47,518 bases of DNA from Dehalococcoidia bacterium (lineage in GTDB: Bacteria; Chloroflexota; Dehalococcoidia; Bin125): NCBI GenBank assembly GCA_022825855.1, contig JAJDWB010000017.1, forward strand, positions 1 through 47,518, given 5' to 3'. The notes under the pieces were generated by a model. It made no database searches and was not told where the DNA came from. It worked only from the letters and a program-made list of their open reading frames with translations. Shown one piece after another: positions 1-9,329 of the stretch. Both the position numbers and the translations under genes were made by a program. Every line of letters starts with the position of its first letter. Within the stretch, counting starts at the first letter, position 1.

Positions 1-140
1 CTCGAAAACGCCACGTTCTCGCTCGTCAGCGCCAGCGTCTTCGTGATCGCCGCCGTCAGCGTCGTCTTGCCGTGATCCACGTGGCCAATCGTGCCCACGT
101 TCACGTGCGGCTTCGTCCGTTCGTATACCTGTCGCGCCAT
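1..140 (-). CDS. tuf: Elongation factor Tu, N-terminal fragment (runs off window)
   Basis: GTP-dependent carrier of aminoacyl-tRNA to the ribosome. Only the first 46 codons are present, because the gene reads leftward past base 1. The start [20 protein letters not shown] and the P-loop GHVDHGKT are diagnostic of EF-Tu. It lies 64 bases downstream of fusA, the classical last position of the str operon. A second tuf fragment (the C-terminus) lies at the other end of the window. The two pieces add up to far less than one full gene, so they are best read as parts of two copies. Confidence 0.95.
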   Translation of the reverse strand, partial: MARQVYERTKPHVNVGTIGHVDHGKTTLTAAITKTLALTSENVAFS

Positions 141-204
141 CTTGCTGTCTCCTACCTGTCGTCTTGCTGGTTGACGGTCGTGGTTTCGCGCACCGGCAGG
201 CGCC

Positions 205-2259
205 TCAGCGGGCCTCCGCCAGGACGCTCTGCGGCACTTCCTCGTAATGGTCGAACTCGATGCTCGCTGTAGCGCGGCCCTGCGTCATCGAACGCAGCGC
301 TGTCGTGTATCCGAATAGGTTGGCGAGCGGCATCTGCGCCTGGATAATCTGCACCGTGCCGCGTTCCTCGGTGCCGTGTACCGAGCCCCGACGGCTGGAC
401 AGGTCGCCCGCCACCTCGCCGAAATACTCGCGCGGCGTTGAGATTTCCACGCGCATCATCGGCTCGAGCTGCACCGGCGCCGCCTTGCGCAGCGCCTCGC
501 GGAACCCGATCGACGCGGCCGTTGCAAACGCCATCTCACTCGAATCGACTTGGTGATACGACCCGTCCGTCAGCGCCACCTTGACATCCACCACAGGGAA
601 GCCGCCGACCACGCCCGAACGCATAGCGTCCTCGACCCCTTTGCGTACCGAGCTGATGTACTGATGAGGCACAGCGCCCCCCACGGTCTCGTCCTCGAAC
701 TCGAAGCCCTTGCCCGGTTCGTTCGGCTCCACCCGCAGCACGACGTGTCCGAACTGTCCGCGACCGCCGGTCTGTCGCACGAAGCGGCCTTCCGACTCCG
801 ACGTGCGTCGGATCGTTTCGCGGTACGACACCTGCGGGCGGCCGACGTTGCACATCACCTTGAACTCGCGCCGCAGCCGGTCCGCGATCACTTCAAGGTG
901 CAACTCGCCCATTCCCGAAATTACGGTCTGAGCGGTCTCGTCGTTGTACTCCACCCGGAAGGTCGGGTCCTCTTCGGCGAGCTTGCGCAAGGACGCACCC
1001 AGCCGGTCCTGATCATCGGCGCTCTTGGCTTCGATCGCAATCGAGACGACCGGCTCCGGGAACGAAATCTGGTCCAGCAGGATCGGCGCCTTGCGGTCGC
1101 ACAGCGTGTCCCCGGTAAAGGTCTCCTTGGGTCCCACGAACGCCGCGATGTCGCCGGCCGAGACGTGGTCAATGTCCTCGCGTGAATCCGCATGCACGCG
1201 CAACAAGCGACCCACGCGCTCGTTCTCGTCGCGCGAGGAGTTGTAGACCGCCTCGCCGGCCTTGAGTGTGCCTGAGTAGATCCGCACATAGGCGATGCGG
1301 CCCACGTATGGATCGGTGACGATCTTGAACGCCAGCGCTGCCAGCGGCTCCGACAGGTCGGCCAACCGCGATTCCGCCCCATTCCGTCCCACGCCCTCCA
1401 CCGGCGGCACCTCGTCAGGCGCCGGCAGGTAGTCCACGATCGCGTCCAGCAACCGCTGCACGCCCACGTTCTTCAGCGCCGAGCCGCACAGGACTGGCGT
1501 AAAGGCGTTTGTGATCGTGCCCCGCCGCACCGCCTTGACAATCTCGTCCACCGACAATTCGTGACCTTCGATGTACGAGATCATCACCTGCTCGTCGAAA
1601 TCGGCGATCCGCTCGATCATCGTCTCCCGCCAACGCCCGGCGTCGGCGACGTAGTCCTCGGGAATATCGCCCTCGGTCGGCGGTGCGTCGCGGTCTGGAC
1701 TGAAGAACCAGGCCCGTTGTCGAATCAAATCGATCACACCCTGGAAATTGTCCTCGGAACCGATCGGAATCTGCACCGGTACCGGGGTCATGCCCAGTCG
1801 TTCACGGATCATCTCCATCGTCCGCCAGTAGTCGGCTCCGATTCGGTCCATCTTGTTGACGAAGCAAATGCGCGGCACCTCGTACTTGTCCGCTTGCCGC
1901 CAAACCGTCTCCGACTGGGGTTCGACGCCGGCTACAGCGTCGAACACGACCACGCCGCCGTCCAACACCCGCAACGAGCGCTCGACTTCGACCGTGAAGT
2001 CGACATGTCCCGGCGTGTCGATGATGTTGATTGTGTGGTCAGCCCACTCGCAGGTCGTCGCGGCAGCCATAATCGTGATGCCGCGCTCACGCTCCTGGTC
2101 CATAAAGTCCATCACAGCGGTGCCTTCGTGCACCTCACCGATCTTGTACGTGATCCCCGTGTAGTAGAGGATCCGCTCGGTCACGGTGGTCTTACCCGCG
2201 TCGATATGGGCAATCACGCCGATGTTGCGCAATGAAGAGATTGGCAGGTCAGCAGGCAT
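205..2259 (-). CDS. fusA: Elongation factor G
   Basis: Translational GTPase that drives ribosomal translocation and, with RRF, recycling. The 684-residue length is close to the family norm of about 690-700. G-domain motifs are all visible: AHIDAGKTT (17-25), the switch region RGITI (60-64), DTPGH (82-86) and NKMD (136-139). Domains II to V follow without interruption. The ATG at 2259 has an AGAGGA element about a dozen bases upstream. It is the third gene of rpsL-rpsG-fusA-tuf and is presumably co-transcribed from the promoter upstream of rpsL. It could be a second EF-G paralogue, but str-operon position and normal length favour the main copy. Confidence 0.97.
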   Translation of the reverse strand: MPADLPISSLRNIGVIAHIDAGKTTVTERILYYTGITYKIGEVHEGTAVMDFMDQERERGITIMAAATTCEWADHTINIIDTPGHVDFTVEVERSLRVLDGGVVVFDAVAGVEPQSETVWRQADKYEVPRICFVNKMDRIGADYWRTMEMIRERLGMTPVPVQIPIGSEDNFQGVIDLIRQRAWFFSPDRDAPPTEGDIPEDYVADAGRWRETMIERIADFDEQVMISYIEGHELSVDEIVKAVRRGTITNAFTPVLCGSALKNVGVQRLLDAIVDYLPAPDEVPPVEGVGRNGAESRLADLSEPLAALAFKIVTDPYVGRIAYVRIYSGTLKAGEAVYNSSRDENERVGRLLRVHADSREDIDHVSAGDIAAFVGPKETFTGDTLCDRKAPILLDQISFPEPVVSIAIEAKSADDQDRLGASLRKLAEEDPTFRVEYNDETAQTVISGMGELHLEVIADRLRREFKVMCNVGRPQVSYRETIRRTSESEGRFVRQTGGRGQFGHVVLRVEPNEPGKGFEFEDETVGGAVPHQYISSVRKGVEDAMRSGVVGGFPVVDVKVALTDGSYHQVDSSEMAFATAASIGFREALRKAAPVQLEPMMRVEISTPREYFGEVAGDLSSRRGSVHGTEERGTVQIIQAQMPLANLFGYTTALRSMTQGRATASIEFDHYEEVPQSVLAEAR

Positions 2260-2393
2260 GTCCGTAGCTTCCTCTGCTCAGCTCTCTGATCGATCTTCAA
2301 CTGGCGCCGTTTCGCAGGCTGCGACCTGTCGCGGAATCGTCGTGACCTGATTCTCGCCGGCGTGTCTCTGTTTCGCTCCCGCAGCGCCGCGCC

Positions 2394-2864
2394 TTACCAG
2401 CGGTAGTGCGCGAATGCACGGTTGGCTTCCGCCATACGGTGCGTTTCCTCCCGCCGCCGCACGGCGGCGCCGGTGTTGCTGTATGCGTCGAGCAGCTCAT
2501 CCGCCAGCGACAGGTGCGCCGGTCGGCCCTTGCGCGACTGCGCCGAGGTCACCAACCAACGGATCCCCAGCGAGGTCCGGCGGTCGTGCCGAATCTCCAC
2601 CGGGACCTGGTAAGTCGCCCCGCCCACGCGCCTGGGACGCACTTCCATCTCCGGCGTGATGTTGTTCAGCGCCTGGTCGAACACCTCCAGCGGATCCTGC
2701 CGTACACGCTCTTCGAGGATGTCGAGCGCCTTGTACACGATTCGTTCCGCGGTGCCCTTCTTGCCGTTGCGCATCAGCCGATTGATCACCATCTGCACCC
2801 GCTGCGATCCATAGACCGCATCCGGGCGAATCTCGTGTCGGTCGGGCCGTCGTCGTCGCGGCAC
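2394..2864 (-). CDS. rpsG: 30S ribosomal protein S7
   Basis: Primary 16S rRNA-binding protein that nucleates the 30S head. The 156-residue length is exactly typical. The N-terminus MPRRRRPDRHEIRPDAVYGS and the core segments VQMVINRLMRNGKKGTAE and RRVGGATYQVPVE match the family, and the end AFAHYRW is the common C-terminus. It lies 75 bases downstream of rpsL and 134 bases upstream of fusA. In some bacteria S7 represses its own operon at the rpsL-rpsG junction. I see no clear copy of that element in the 75-base gap, so regulation here is undetermined. Confidence 0.97.
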   Translation of the reverse strand: MPRRRRPDRHEIRPDAVYGSQRVQMVINRLMRNGKKGTAERIVYKALDILEERVRQDPLEVFDQALNNITPEMEVRPRRVGGATYQVPVEIRHDRRTSLGIRWLVTSAQSRKGRPAHLSLADELLDAYSNTGAAVRRREETHRMAEANRAFAHYRW

Positions 2865-2939
2865 GCTGCGTCATCCATCTCTAACGCGAGTCGGTCGGAC
2901 CCAGGCCCGAACCGCCCGCAACACTAAAGCGACCACCCG

Positions 2940-3377
2940 TCAGTGGGTGGCCGCGGTCGTCAATCCTGCCGTCTTGCGAGTTCCGTACTTGGAACGCCCT
3001 CGCTTCCGCTCGGCAACGCCAAGCGCATCGAGCGCACCGCGTACCACCTGATAGCGAACGCCGGGCAAGTCACGAACGCGACCGCCGCGCACCAGCACGA
3101 TTGAGTGCTCCTGCAAGGTGTGACCCTCGCCGGGGATGTAAGCCGTGACTTCGATCCCGTTGGTCAGCCGCACACGGCAGACCTTGCGCAAGGCGGAGTT
3201 CGGCTTCTTGGGCGTCACCGTGCGCACGGCCGTGCAGACTCCGCGCTTCTGCGGCGAACCGGAGTCCTGCGACGTCCGGCTGGTCAACGCGTTGTAGCGG
3301 AACCGCAAGGCCGGCGCCTTCGCCTTCTTGCGGGTCTTCTTGCGTCCCTTGCGGGCCAACTGATTGATGGTCGGCAC
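2940..3377 (-). CDS. rpsL: 30S ribosomal protein S12
   Basis: Decoding-centre protein of the 30S subunit. The [10 protein letters not shown] loop, where streptomycin-resistance substitutions occur in other bacteria, is intact with Lys in the usual place, and [18 protein letters not shown] is also canonical. At 145 residues it is longer than the E. coli form (124). Part of the difference is an insertion of roughly 13 residues before PQKRGVCT, a form also found in Firmicutes, and the rest is a short C-terminal tail. First gene of the str operon, with a 272-base promoter and leader region upstream. Confidence 0.97.
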   Translation of the reverse strand: MPTINQLARKGRKKTRKKAKAPALRFRYNALTSRTSQDSGSPQKRGVCTAVRTVTPKKPNSALRKVCRVRLTNGIEVTAYIPGEGHTLQEHSIVLVRGGRVRDLPGVRYQVVRGALDALGVAERKRGRSKYGTRKTAGLTTAATH

Positions 3378-3461
3378 GGTCGCTGCTCGATTTCCGCCTC
3401 GTGATCCTCCAGGCCGGCGCGCTCACGCGGGCTCTGGCACGAATACAGGGTCAAAGCCGCT

Positions 3462-3498
3462 GGTTGATCGAACCGGCGCTGGCCGGTGGTCATCAACC
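3462..3498 (-). promoter_or_regulatory. Stem-loop in the 5' leader of the rpsL operon
   Basis: A two-tier hairpin lies in the untranslated leader between the likely promoter (3560-3589) and rpsL. The outer arms GGTTGAT/ATCAACC (7 bp) and the inner arms ACCGGC/GCCGGT (6 bp) are separated by a small asymmetric internal loop and capped by a 4-base loop. There is no T-run after it, so it does not look like an intrinsic terminator. A ribosomal-protein binding site is possible, but that is inference. Confidence 0.5.
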
Positions 3499-3559
3499 GC
3501 TGGTCGGCCTCGACCCTTCCCCGCGCCCGACCGCCTCTGCGACAGGCGCGTGAAACGCC

Positions 3560-3589
3560 ACGATAACCCATTCTTGACCCGCCCTGCAA
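3560..3589 (-). promoter_or_regulatory. Candidate promoter of the str operon
   Basis: On the minus strand, a -35-like TTGCAG (3584-3589) is followed after 18 bases by TATCGT (3560-3565), a good -10 match. Transcription would start near 3552 and leave a leader of about 175 bases before rpsL. A perfect TTGACA at 3639-3644 has no convincing -10 partner at the right distance. The call is by pattern only. Confidence 0.4.
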
Positions 3590-3649
3590 GATGCCTGACC
3601 GAGCCCCCCGACACTTCCGCTGCTGTGTGTTGCCAAGCTGTCAAACCAC

Positions 3650-4570
3650 TCAGACGCCTGCATACGAGTGCAACCCCGTGATCCACAGATTCACGCCCAA
3701 ATAGGTGAACATCACAGCGAAGAAGCCCAGTACCACGATCCATGCCTTGCGCGACCCGCGAAACAGCCGCAGCCAGCGACCATGGATGTAGACCGCAAAG
3801 ATCAACCAGGTCACCAGCGCCGCCGTCTCCTTCGGATCCCAGCCCCAGTAGCGACCCCAAGCGTCGTTCGCCCAGAACGCTCCCAGGGCAATCCCCGCCC
3901 CGAGCAAGGGAAACCCCACCAGCACGGCGCGATAGGTTAGCTCGTCGCATCGTTCCTCGGATGGCAACCAGGCATAGCGACCGCCACGTTCCGCCACCGC
4001 GTCCGGAAACCCTTGCAGCAGATGCATGGCCGCCCCGCCGAATGCCACTGCCAGCACCGCGTACGAGAGGATCATCAACGCCACGTGAATCGTCAGCAGA
4101 GTCGGACTTTGCAGGGCCGGCACCAGGATCTCCTGCCCCTCGCTGGGAAACGCCAGCGCCGACCCGTACAGCCCGCAGGCGACCGGCAACACGAACGCCC
4201 CCGGTAACCTCGTCCCCGACCTCAGCTCGAAGATGCCGTAGAGCAGTACGATCGCAATGCCGAACGCCATGGAGAACTCAAACAGGTTGCTGTACGGCGC
4301 GTGATTCAGCGCCACCGTGCGCATCACCAGACCGACAATCCCCAGTACCGCCGCCGTCCACACGCTCAGCGTCGCTACTCCGCCCAGTGTCGGCGAACGC
4401 AGCGGCGCCGGTTCCGCAGTGCCGAACGAGGATGGTTCGGTGGCAAGCATCCGCCGCGGCGCCCAGCCCAGCCGCAGCTTCGGTTGCACGGCGTACACCA
4501 CGTAGGTCAGCGCCGCGCAGCCGGCCGCGACGAAACTCGCCCAGAGCATGAACAGGGCGCCGTCAGCCAT
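3650..4570 (-). CDS. ccsB: Cytochrome c assembly protein, CcsA/CcsB (ResC) type
   Basis: Integral membrane haem-handling subunit of System II cytochrome c biogenesis, which delivers haem to apocytochromes outside the membrane. The 306-residue polytopic protein carries the haem-binding tryptophan-rich motif WGWDPKET near the C-terminal third, plus flanking histidines (TLLTIHVALMILSY and VYIHGRW). About eight hydrophobic helices are visible. The ATG at 4570 overlaps the stop of the upstream PIG-L gene by 8 bases, so it appears to be the last gene of the long leftward operon. The partner ResB/Ccs1 subunit is not in the window. Naming of the family (CcsA, CcsB, ResC) varies between lineages. Confidence 0.85.
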   Translation of the reverse strand: MADGALFMLWASFVAAGCAALTYVVYAVQPKLRLGWAPRRMLATEPSSFGTAEPAPLRSPTLGGVATLSVWTAAVLGIVGLVMRTVALNHAPYSNLFEFSMAFGIAIVLLYGIFELRSGTRLPGAFVLPVACGLYGSALAFPSEGQEILVPALQSPTLLTIHVALMILSYAVLAVAFGGAAMHLLQGFPDAVAERGGRYAWLPSEERCDELTYRAVLVGFPLLGAGIALGAFWANDAWGRYWGWDPKETAALVTWLIFAVYIHGRWLRLFRGSRKAWIVVLGFFAVMFTYLGVNLWITGLHSYAGV

Positions 4571-5348
4571 CGCGATCCCGCTCCGATTCCTCGGCCTTCG
4601 CCTCAGCGCGCAGCGCGTCTGCTCGGCGCGGCGGCTGCGACCCGCCGAAGGTCAGACGGCGGAACCCCTCGGCCCAGGGCACCCGCCCTGCCCGTGCCGC
4701 CTGCTCCGATCGACGTTGCATCCGCTTCGCCATCTCGTCGCGATTTGCCGCCTGCACCTGAGAGGCATGGCGCAGCAGCGCGTCGATCCTGCGGTCCTGC
4801 TGGTCCGAGACATCGACAAAGAAGTTCGCTTCATTGCTGCCTGCGAGCAGCACCGTGTTCACCCGTACGGGTTCAACGCCGCTCGCCACCTGCTCCGCAT
4901 ACGAGTTCGCGTTGCGCGACAGCGGGAACACCGCATCCAGCGCCGCAATCCCTACCGTTCGGTGATCGCGATGGTTGAACCCTCGATACCCGTCCCACGT
5001 GATCATGAGCTCGGGCCGTACTTCGCGCAGCACACGGACCATTTGTCCGCGAAACTCCGAGCCGTCCTCAACGTGTCCGTCCGGTACGCGCAGAAAGATG
5101 CAGCGCTTGATCCCCAGCTCCCTCGCCGCCGCCTCCTGCTCGGCCTCACGCAGCGCCCCCAAGTCGGCCGGACCGAGCTTGGGATCCTTCGTCCCCTTGT
5201 CACCACTCGTGACCAGGCAGAAGGTCACATCCCAACCCTCGTCCGAGAGCTGCGCAACCGTGCCGCCGCAGGTGAACTCGATATCGTCCGGGTGCGCCAT
5301 CACGACCAGCGCCCGCCGTGCTTCCGCAGCCCTCTCGGCGTCTGGCAT
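4563..5348 (-). CDS. PIG-L/LmbE-family deacetylase
   Basis: Predicted zinc-dependent N-deacetylase of the family that includes MshB, BshB and PIG-L, which remove acetyl from GlcNAc conjugates. The metal and catalytic motif AHPDDIEF lies near the N-terminus, and FNHRDHRTVG supplies the second histidine cluster. The ATG at 5348 is preferred because GAGGAG lies 5 bases upstream. The ATG at 5366 has no ribosome-binding site. The product is 261 residues. The gene follows a GT4 glycosyltransferase by about 30 bases, as expected if one attaches GlcNAc and the other deacetylates it. The substrate is unknown. Close Chloroflexota relatives are annotated only as generic LmbE proteins. Confidence 0.85.
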   Translation of the reverse strand: MPDAERAAEARRALVVMAHPDDIEFTCGGTVAQLSDEGWDVTFCLVTSGDKGTKDPKLGPADLGALREAEQEAAARELGIKRCIFLRVPDGHVEDGSEFRGQMVRVLREVRPELMITWDGYRGFNHRDHRTVGIAALDAVFPLSRNANSYAEQVASGVEPVRVNTVLLAGSNEANFFVDVSDQQDRRIDALLRHASQVQAANRDEMAKRMQRRSEQAARAGRVPWAEGFRRLTFGGSQPPRRADALRAEAKAEESERDRDG

Positions 5349-5378
5349 CTCGACTCCTCGACCCATACTGCAGCGAAA

Positions 5379-6677
5379 TCAGCTCGCCGCCACCAGCAGT
5401 GATTCTGCCGGATCCGGACAGCACGACTCCCGCTGCCAATCCGACATCGCCCGTTCGCGCAGCAGAGCCTCGTAGACATCCAGAATACTGGCGGCCACGC
5501 ATTGCCAGGAGTACACGGACATCGCGTTTGCTGCAGCCCCGCCCATCCGGACTCTCAACGGCTCATCCGAGAGCAATCGCCCGATGGCCGAAGCAAACTG
5601 CTCGGGCCTTCGCTGCGAGACCAGCATCCCCGTCCTCCCATGCGCGATCGTGCTCGCCAGGCCGCCTACACGGGTCGCCACCGCCGGCGTTCCCGAAGCC
5701 ATCGCTTCGACCGCGACCAATCCAAACGACTCATATGCGGACGGCACCGCACAGACGCTTGCCGCCCGGTACAGGTCCGGCAACTGCTCACGTCCGACCG
5801 CATTGACGAAGCGCACTCGGCCGCCGACGCCGCCGTCCTCGGCGAGCTGTCGCAAGCGCGATCGCTCCGCTTCGTCCCGTTCGTCACCGCCCACGATCCA
5901 CAGCGTGGCGTCGGGCCGCGCCTCAATCATCGGCAGCGCCTGGACCAGCAGGTCGACTCCCTTGGCCGGCTCCAACCGTCCCACGAACAGGATTCCGGGA
6001 CCATCGAAAACACCCAGCTCCGGCAACGCCTCGGCCACGCGTCGCCGCGCCGCCTTCAGCCCGTTCGGGTGGAACTTCTCCACGTCCAACCCGCAAGGGA
6101 CGACTTGCACCCGCGACGCCTCCGCGCCGTACTGGCCGATCAGGAATGCTCGTTCATGCGAAGTCGCGCCAATCACCACGTCGGCACAGTTCACCACACG
6201 GCGTTCGCCCGCGATCCGATACTGCGGCTCCGGTTGCTGGAACATCTGCTTGACCGCGCCCAGCGTGTGGAACATCGCGGCGTGCGGAATCTGCCATCGC
6301 CGGGCCAACTCAATGCCGCTCAGGCCGGATACCCAATAGTGAGAATGCACCAAGTCGTAACCGCCGCCGCGTTGCGTGACTTCGGCAACGCCGTCGGTGA
6401 ACTCCGAGACATGCCCGGCTACCTCCATCGGCGTCAACGGCGCCGTCGGTCCCGCCGCGACGTGGAACAGGCGCACGCCCGGCGCGAGCTCCTCAGCGTG
6501 CGGCGCGTCCAGCCGATCGCGCCGGGTGAACACATCAACCTCCCAGCCAAGCCGTCCCAACTGGCGCGACAGCTCAGCGACATACACGTTCATTCCGCCG
6601 GCCTTGGTCGTACCTGCCCGGGCCAACGGAGATGTATGCGTCGAAATCACGGCCAGACGCCGCTGCGGCCGCAACAT
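5379..6677 (-). CDS. GT4 glycosyltransferase, MshA-like
   Basis: Retaining GT-B glycosyltransferase of family GT4. The N-terminal domain begins with STHTSPLARAGTTKAGGMNV, a close match to the acceptor-binding GGMNVYV region of MshA (1L-inositol-1-phosphate GlcNAc-transferase). VHSHYWVSG and the C-terminal nucleotide-sugar motif PSAYESFGLVAVEAMASGTP follow. The ATG at 6677 is chosen because GGGAGG lies 7 bases upstream and it forms a TGATG junction with the upstream gene. A GTG three bases earlier is possible. The product is 432 residues. Sugar donor and acceptor are not proven, and a sucrose-phosphate-synthase-like role is an alternative. No mycothiol ligase (MshC) is in the window. Confidence 0.85.
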   Translation of the reverse strand: MLRPQRRLAVISTHTSPLARAGTTKAGGMNVYVAELSRQLGRLGWEVDVFTRRDRLDAPHAEELAPGVRLFHVAAGPTAPLTPMEVAGHVSEFTDGVAEVTQRGGGYDLVHSHYWVSGLSGIELARRWQIPHAAMFHTLGAVKQMFQQPEPQYRIAGERRVVNCADVVIGATSHERAFLIGQYGAEASRVQVVPCGLDVEKFHPNGLKAARRRVAEALPELGVFDGPGILFVGRLEPAKGVDLLVQALPMIEARPDATLWIVGGDERDEAERSRLRQLAEDGGVGGRVRFVNAVGREQLPDLYRAASVCAVPSAYESFGLVAVEAMASGTPAVATRVGGLASTIAHGRTGMLVSQRRPEQFASAIGRLLSDEPLRVRMGGAAANAMSVYSWQCVAASILDVYEALLRERAMSDWQRESCCPDPAESLLVAAS

Positions 6678-7669
6678 CACCCGCCCTCCCGAGTGAGTCG
6701 CATACGGCGCACCACCGCGTCGCGGCCGCCCAGTTCGTACTTGTATGGCTCGTCACCGCGCAGGAAGTTCACGCTCGACATCCCCCGCTCAACCGCATCT
6801 CGAATGCACAGCACTTTCGATCCCAGCCCGGCCGACAGTTCCCGGAACTTAGGATCGTAGCCACTGTTGTACAGCAGCAGCTGATTTCGAGCCACGAAGC
6901 ACAACACCATCGCCGCCGCCTCGCCCGAAATCGACATCACATATAGCCGTAGCAGACCGGCCTCGGACAGCGATTCCGTCAGGCGCTTGAAGAATGCGCG
7001 CATCTCGTCGGTCAGGAAGACCGCCTTGTCGCCTCGCGAGTCGGCCATCATCGCCATGAACTCCGGCATCCGCCCGGCGACCTCGTCGGGCGTCTCCGCC
7101 GCTTCGAACGCGACAGCGCCGCGCAACTGCCGCAACGGTCGCAGCTTGCGCCGCACCTCACGACGATCACGCGATCGCAGACTCGCGACGTAATCGTCCC
7201 ATCCGTGCCCGATCTCGACCGTGGGACAGACCGCTTCGTCCGAGACATCCAGCCGCCAGCCACGTACGATCGCGACCGCAAAGGCGTCCACCCAGGCTGA
7301 TCCGGGCTCGAGACCTCGGAACTCCGCTGTCAGCGCACCCGCATCCTCCAGACGATCCAGGACCGCCTCCGCCAGCGCGGGTTCCTGTCCCCGCATCGCC
7401 GCCGGACCCAGGTAATCCGAGACTTCATGATCGCCGGCAAATGACCAGTGCGTACCGCAGCGCTTGAGCGGCGCCAGTCCGACCAGTTCTCCGGAACCGT
7501 TCTCGAGGCCCAGCAACTCGACCTCGGCCGTGCTCGACTCACCAAACACCGACCACCAGGCTTGTCCAAACTCCGGCGTCGAGAACGGCATCGCCTCCGC
7601 CGAGCGGCTCAATGCGCTCCAGCGCTCGCTCAGTTCGGCGAACCCCCCGCGTACGACCGTCAGACTCAC
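6677..7669 (-). CDS. GNAT-fold acyltransferase, CelD/BcsL (Acetyltransf_6) type
   Basis: Predicted N-acyl or aminoacyl transferase of the FemAB/CelD-like GNAT group. The early segment MPFSTPEFGQAWWSVFG, the basic helix RDRREVRRKLRPLR and the C-terminal LSAGLGSKVLCIRDAVERG followed by NFLRGDEPYKYELG are typical of Acetyltransf_6. A much longer reading frame exists, but its first part lies inside folE in another frame and is not protein-like. The GTG at 7669 overlaps the folE stop (GTGA) and gives 330 residues. The stop makes TGATG with the glycosyltransferase. Next to the GT4 and PIG-L genes it is a natural candidate to re-acylate a deacetylated aminosugar. The substrate is unknown. Confidence 0.75.
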   Translation of the reverse strand: MSLTVVRGGFAELSERWSALSRSAEAMPFSTPEFGQAWWSVFGESSTAEVELLGLENGSGELVGLAPLKRCGTHWSFAGDHEVSDYLGPAAMRGQEPALAEAVLDRLEDAGALTAEFRGLEPGSAWVDAFAVAIVRGWRLDVSDEAVCPTVEIGHGWDDYVASLRSRDRREVRRKLRPLRQLRGAVAFEAAETPDEVAGRMPEFMAMMADSRGDKAVFLTDEMRAFFKRLTESLSEAGLLRLYVMSISGEAAAMVLCFVARNQLLLYNSGYDPKFRELSAGLGSKVLCIRDAVERGMSSVNFLRGDEPYKYELGGRDAVVRRMRLTREGG

Positions 7670-8241
7670 AGCCGCTGCGTCCCAACCAGCGAGAGGAACT
7701 CCGCCCGCGTCTCCTGCTGCTCTCGGAAACTGCCCCGCATCGCCGATGTCAGCATGCGCGAGCCCGGTTTCTTGATCCCGCGCATTTGCATGCACAGATG
7801 CTCTGCTTCGACAGCCACGCCGGCACCCTGCGGTTGCAGCGTCTCCATCAGCATGTCCGCAACCTGGGCCGTCAATCGCTCCTGCAACTGCGGGCGCCGT
7901 GCGATCGCGTCGACGAGTCGGGCCAGCTTGGACAGTCCAACCACCCGGCCGTTCGGCACATAGCCCACGTGCGCCACTCCGTGAAACGGCATCAAGTGAT
8001 GCTCGCACATTGAGAAAAACGGCACATCTCTGAGGATCACCATCTCGTCGTGACCTTCTTCGAACCCCACCGACAGCAACCTGGGTACGTTCACCTCGCG
8101 CCCACCCAGGGTCTCCTCAAAGGCCGCCACCACCCGCCGCGGCGTTTCCAGCAATCCCTCGCGCGCCGGATCCTCGCCGAGCGCCAGCAACAACTCGCGC
8201 ACCGCCGCCTCGGCCCGCTCCCGATCCACCAGGCTGCTCAT
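7666..8241 (-). CDS. folE: GTP cyclohydrolase I
   Basis: Converts GTP to 7,8-dihydroneopterin triphosphate, the first step of folate/pterin synthesis. The 191 residues include the zinc motif [17 protein letters not shown], the segment [20 protein letters not shown] and the second zinc cysteine in [14 protein letters not shown]. The ATG at 8241 overlaps the thrC stop (ATGA), and its stop overlaps the following GTG start. It is embedded in the long leftward operon. Its product feeds folate, which glyA, further upstream in the same series, also uses. Confidence 0.95.
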   Translation of the reverse strand: MSSLVDRERAEAAVRELLLALGEDPAREGLLETPRRVVAAFEETLGGREVNVPRLLSVGFEEGHDEMVILRDVPFFSMCEHHLMPFHGVAHVGYVPNGRVVGLSKLARLVDAIARRPQLQERLTAQVADMLMETLQPQGAGVAVEAEHLCMQMRGIKKPGSRMLTSAMRGSFREQQETRAEFLSLVGTQRL

Positions 8242-9329
8242 GCGAGCCCCTCCCTGATCACCGCCTCCGCCTCTTCGTACTCGGGTCCGATCTCCACCAC
8301 ATCGGCCTGAATCGACTCAATTGCTCGTTCCGGATCCTTCAAGCCGTGCCCGGTGATGGTGCAGACCACGCGCCGGCCGGCCAACGACCCGTCGCCGTGC
8401 CGCGAGAGCAGTCCGGCTACCGAGGCCGCCGAGGCCGGCTCACAGAACACGCCTTCCTCGCCGGCCAACGTACGATAGGCATGCAGAATCTCGTCATCGC
8501 CGACGGCGATGATTGCTCCCCGCGACTCATCGCGCGCCGCCACGGCGCCATCCCACGACGCCGGCGATCCAATCCGGATCGCGGTCGCAATCGTCTCCGG
8601 CTGCTCGACCGGCCGGCCCAGGACCAGCGGTGCTGCGCCCGCTGCTTGCACGCCCAACATCCGCGGATGCTTCGACGACCGTTCGGCCTGGAAGTACTCC
8701 CGATATCCACGCCAGTACGCCGTGATGTTGCCCGCGTTGCCCACCGGGATGCAGTGCAGATCCGGTGCGTCGCCGAGTTCATCGACGATCTCCATCGCGG
8801 CCGTCTTCTGACCGTCGATCCGGTACGGATTCACCGAATTGACCAACGCCACCGGCAGGTGTTCGGTCAGTCTCTGGGCCGAACGCAATGCATCGTCGAA
8901 GTTGCCGTCCACCGCCAGGATCTTCGCCCCGTGTGCTGCCGCTTGGGCCAGCTTGCCCTTGGCGATCCGCCCTTCTGGAACCAGCACGAACGCTCGTAAT
9001 CCGCAGCGGGCCGCGTACGCCGCCGCCGACGCGCTCGTGTTCCCCGTTGACGCACAGAGCACCGCCGTCGCCCCCTGTTCGATCGCCTTCGCCACCGCCA
9101 CCGCCATGCCTCGATCCTTGAACGACCCGGTCGGGTTGCACATTTCCAGTTTCAGCCAGACTTCGTCCGCTCCGGTCGCCCGTTCCAGGCTCCTCGCTCG
9201 CACCAGTGGCGTGCTGCCCTCGCCCAGCGACACTCGGGGCGTCGATGCATCGATCGGCAGCCAATCGGCGTAGCGCTCCAGCACGCCGCCGCTGGCCCAG
9301 GGCTCCGACCTGACCGCGCTGCTAGTCAT
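8238..9329 (-). CDS. thrC: Threonine synthase
   Basis: PLP enzyme that converts O-phospho-L-homoserine to threonine. The 363 residues belong to the short threonine synthase class. [10 protein letters not shown] supplies the PLP lysine, [20 protein letters not shown] is the phosphate/PLP loop, and [18 protein letters not shown] is the phosphate-binding glycine loop. The ATG at 9329 overlaps the upstream coiled-coil gene by 8 bases. hom is one gene further upstream, and lysC and thrB lie about 16 kb away on the same strand, so the four enzymes of the aspartate-to-threonine route seen here are split over two loci (asd is not in the window). Confidence 0.95.
   Translation of the reverse strand: MTSSAVRSEPWASGGVLERYADWLPIDASTPRVSLGEGSTPLVRARSLERATGADEVWLKLEMCNPTGSFKDRGMAVAVAKAIEQGATAVLCASTGNTSASAAAYAARCGLRAFVLVPEGRIAKGKLAQAAAHGAKILAVDGNFDDALRSAQRLTEHLPVALVNSVNPYRIDGQKTAAMEIVDELGDAPDLHCIPVGNAGNITAYWRGYREYFQAERSSKHPRMLGVQAAGAAPLVLGRPVEQPETIATAIRIGSPASWDGAVAARDESRGAIIAVGDDEILHAYRTLAGEEGVFCEPASAASVAGLLSRHGDGSLAGRRVVCTITGHGLKDPERAIESIQADVVEIGPEYEEAEAVIREGLA

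Noticed and set aside
3639-3644. Perfect TTGACA as the str operon -35
   Set aside because: No acceptable -10 lies 16-19 bases downstream. The TTGCAG/TATCGT pair further on is better spaced.
7670-8008. N-terminal extension of the GNAT-fold gene into folE
   Set aside because: The extended frame gives Arg/Gly/Ala-rich sequence in the +1 frame of folE. The GTG at 7669 couples with the folE stop and begins the recognisable domain.
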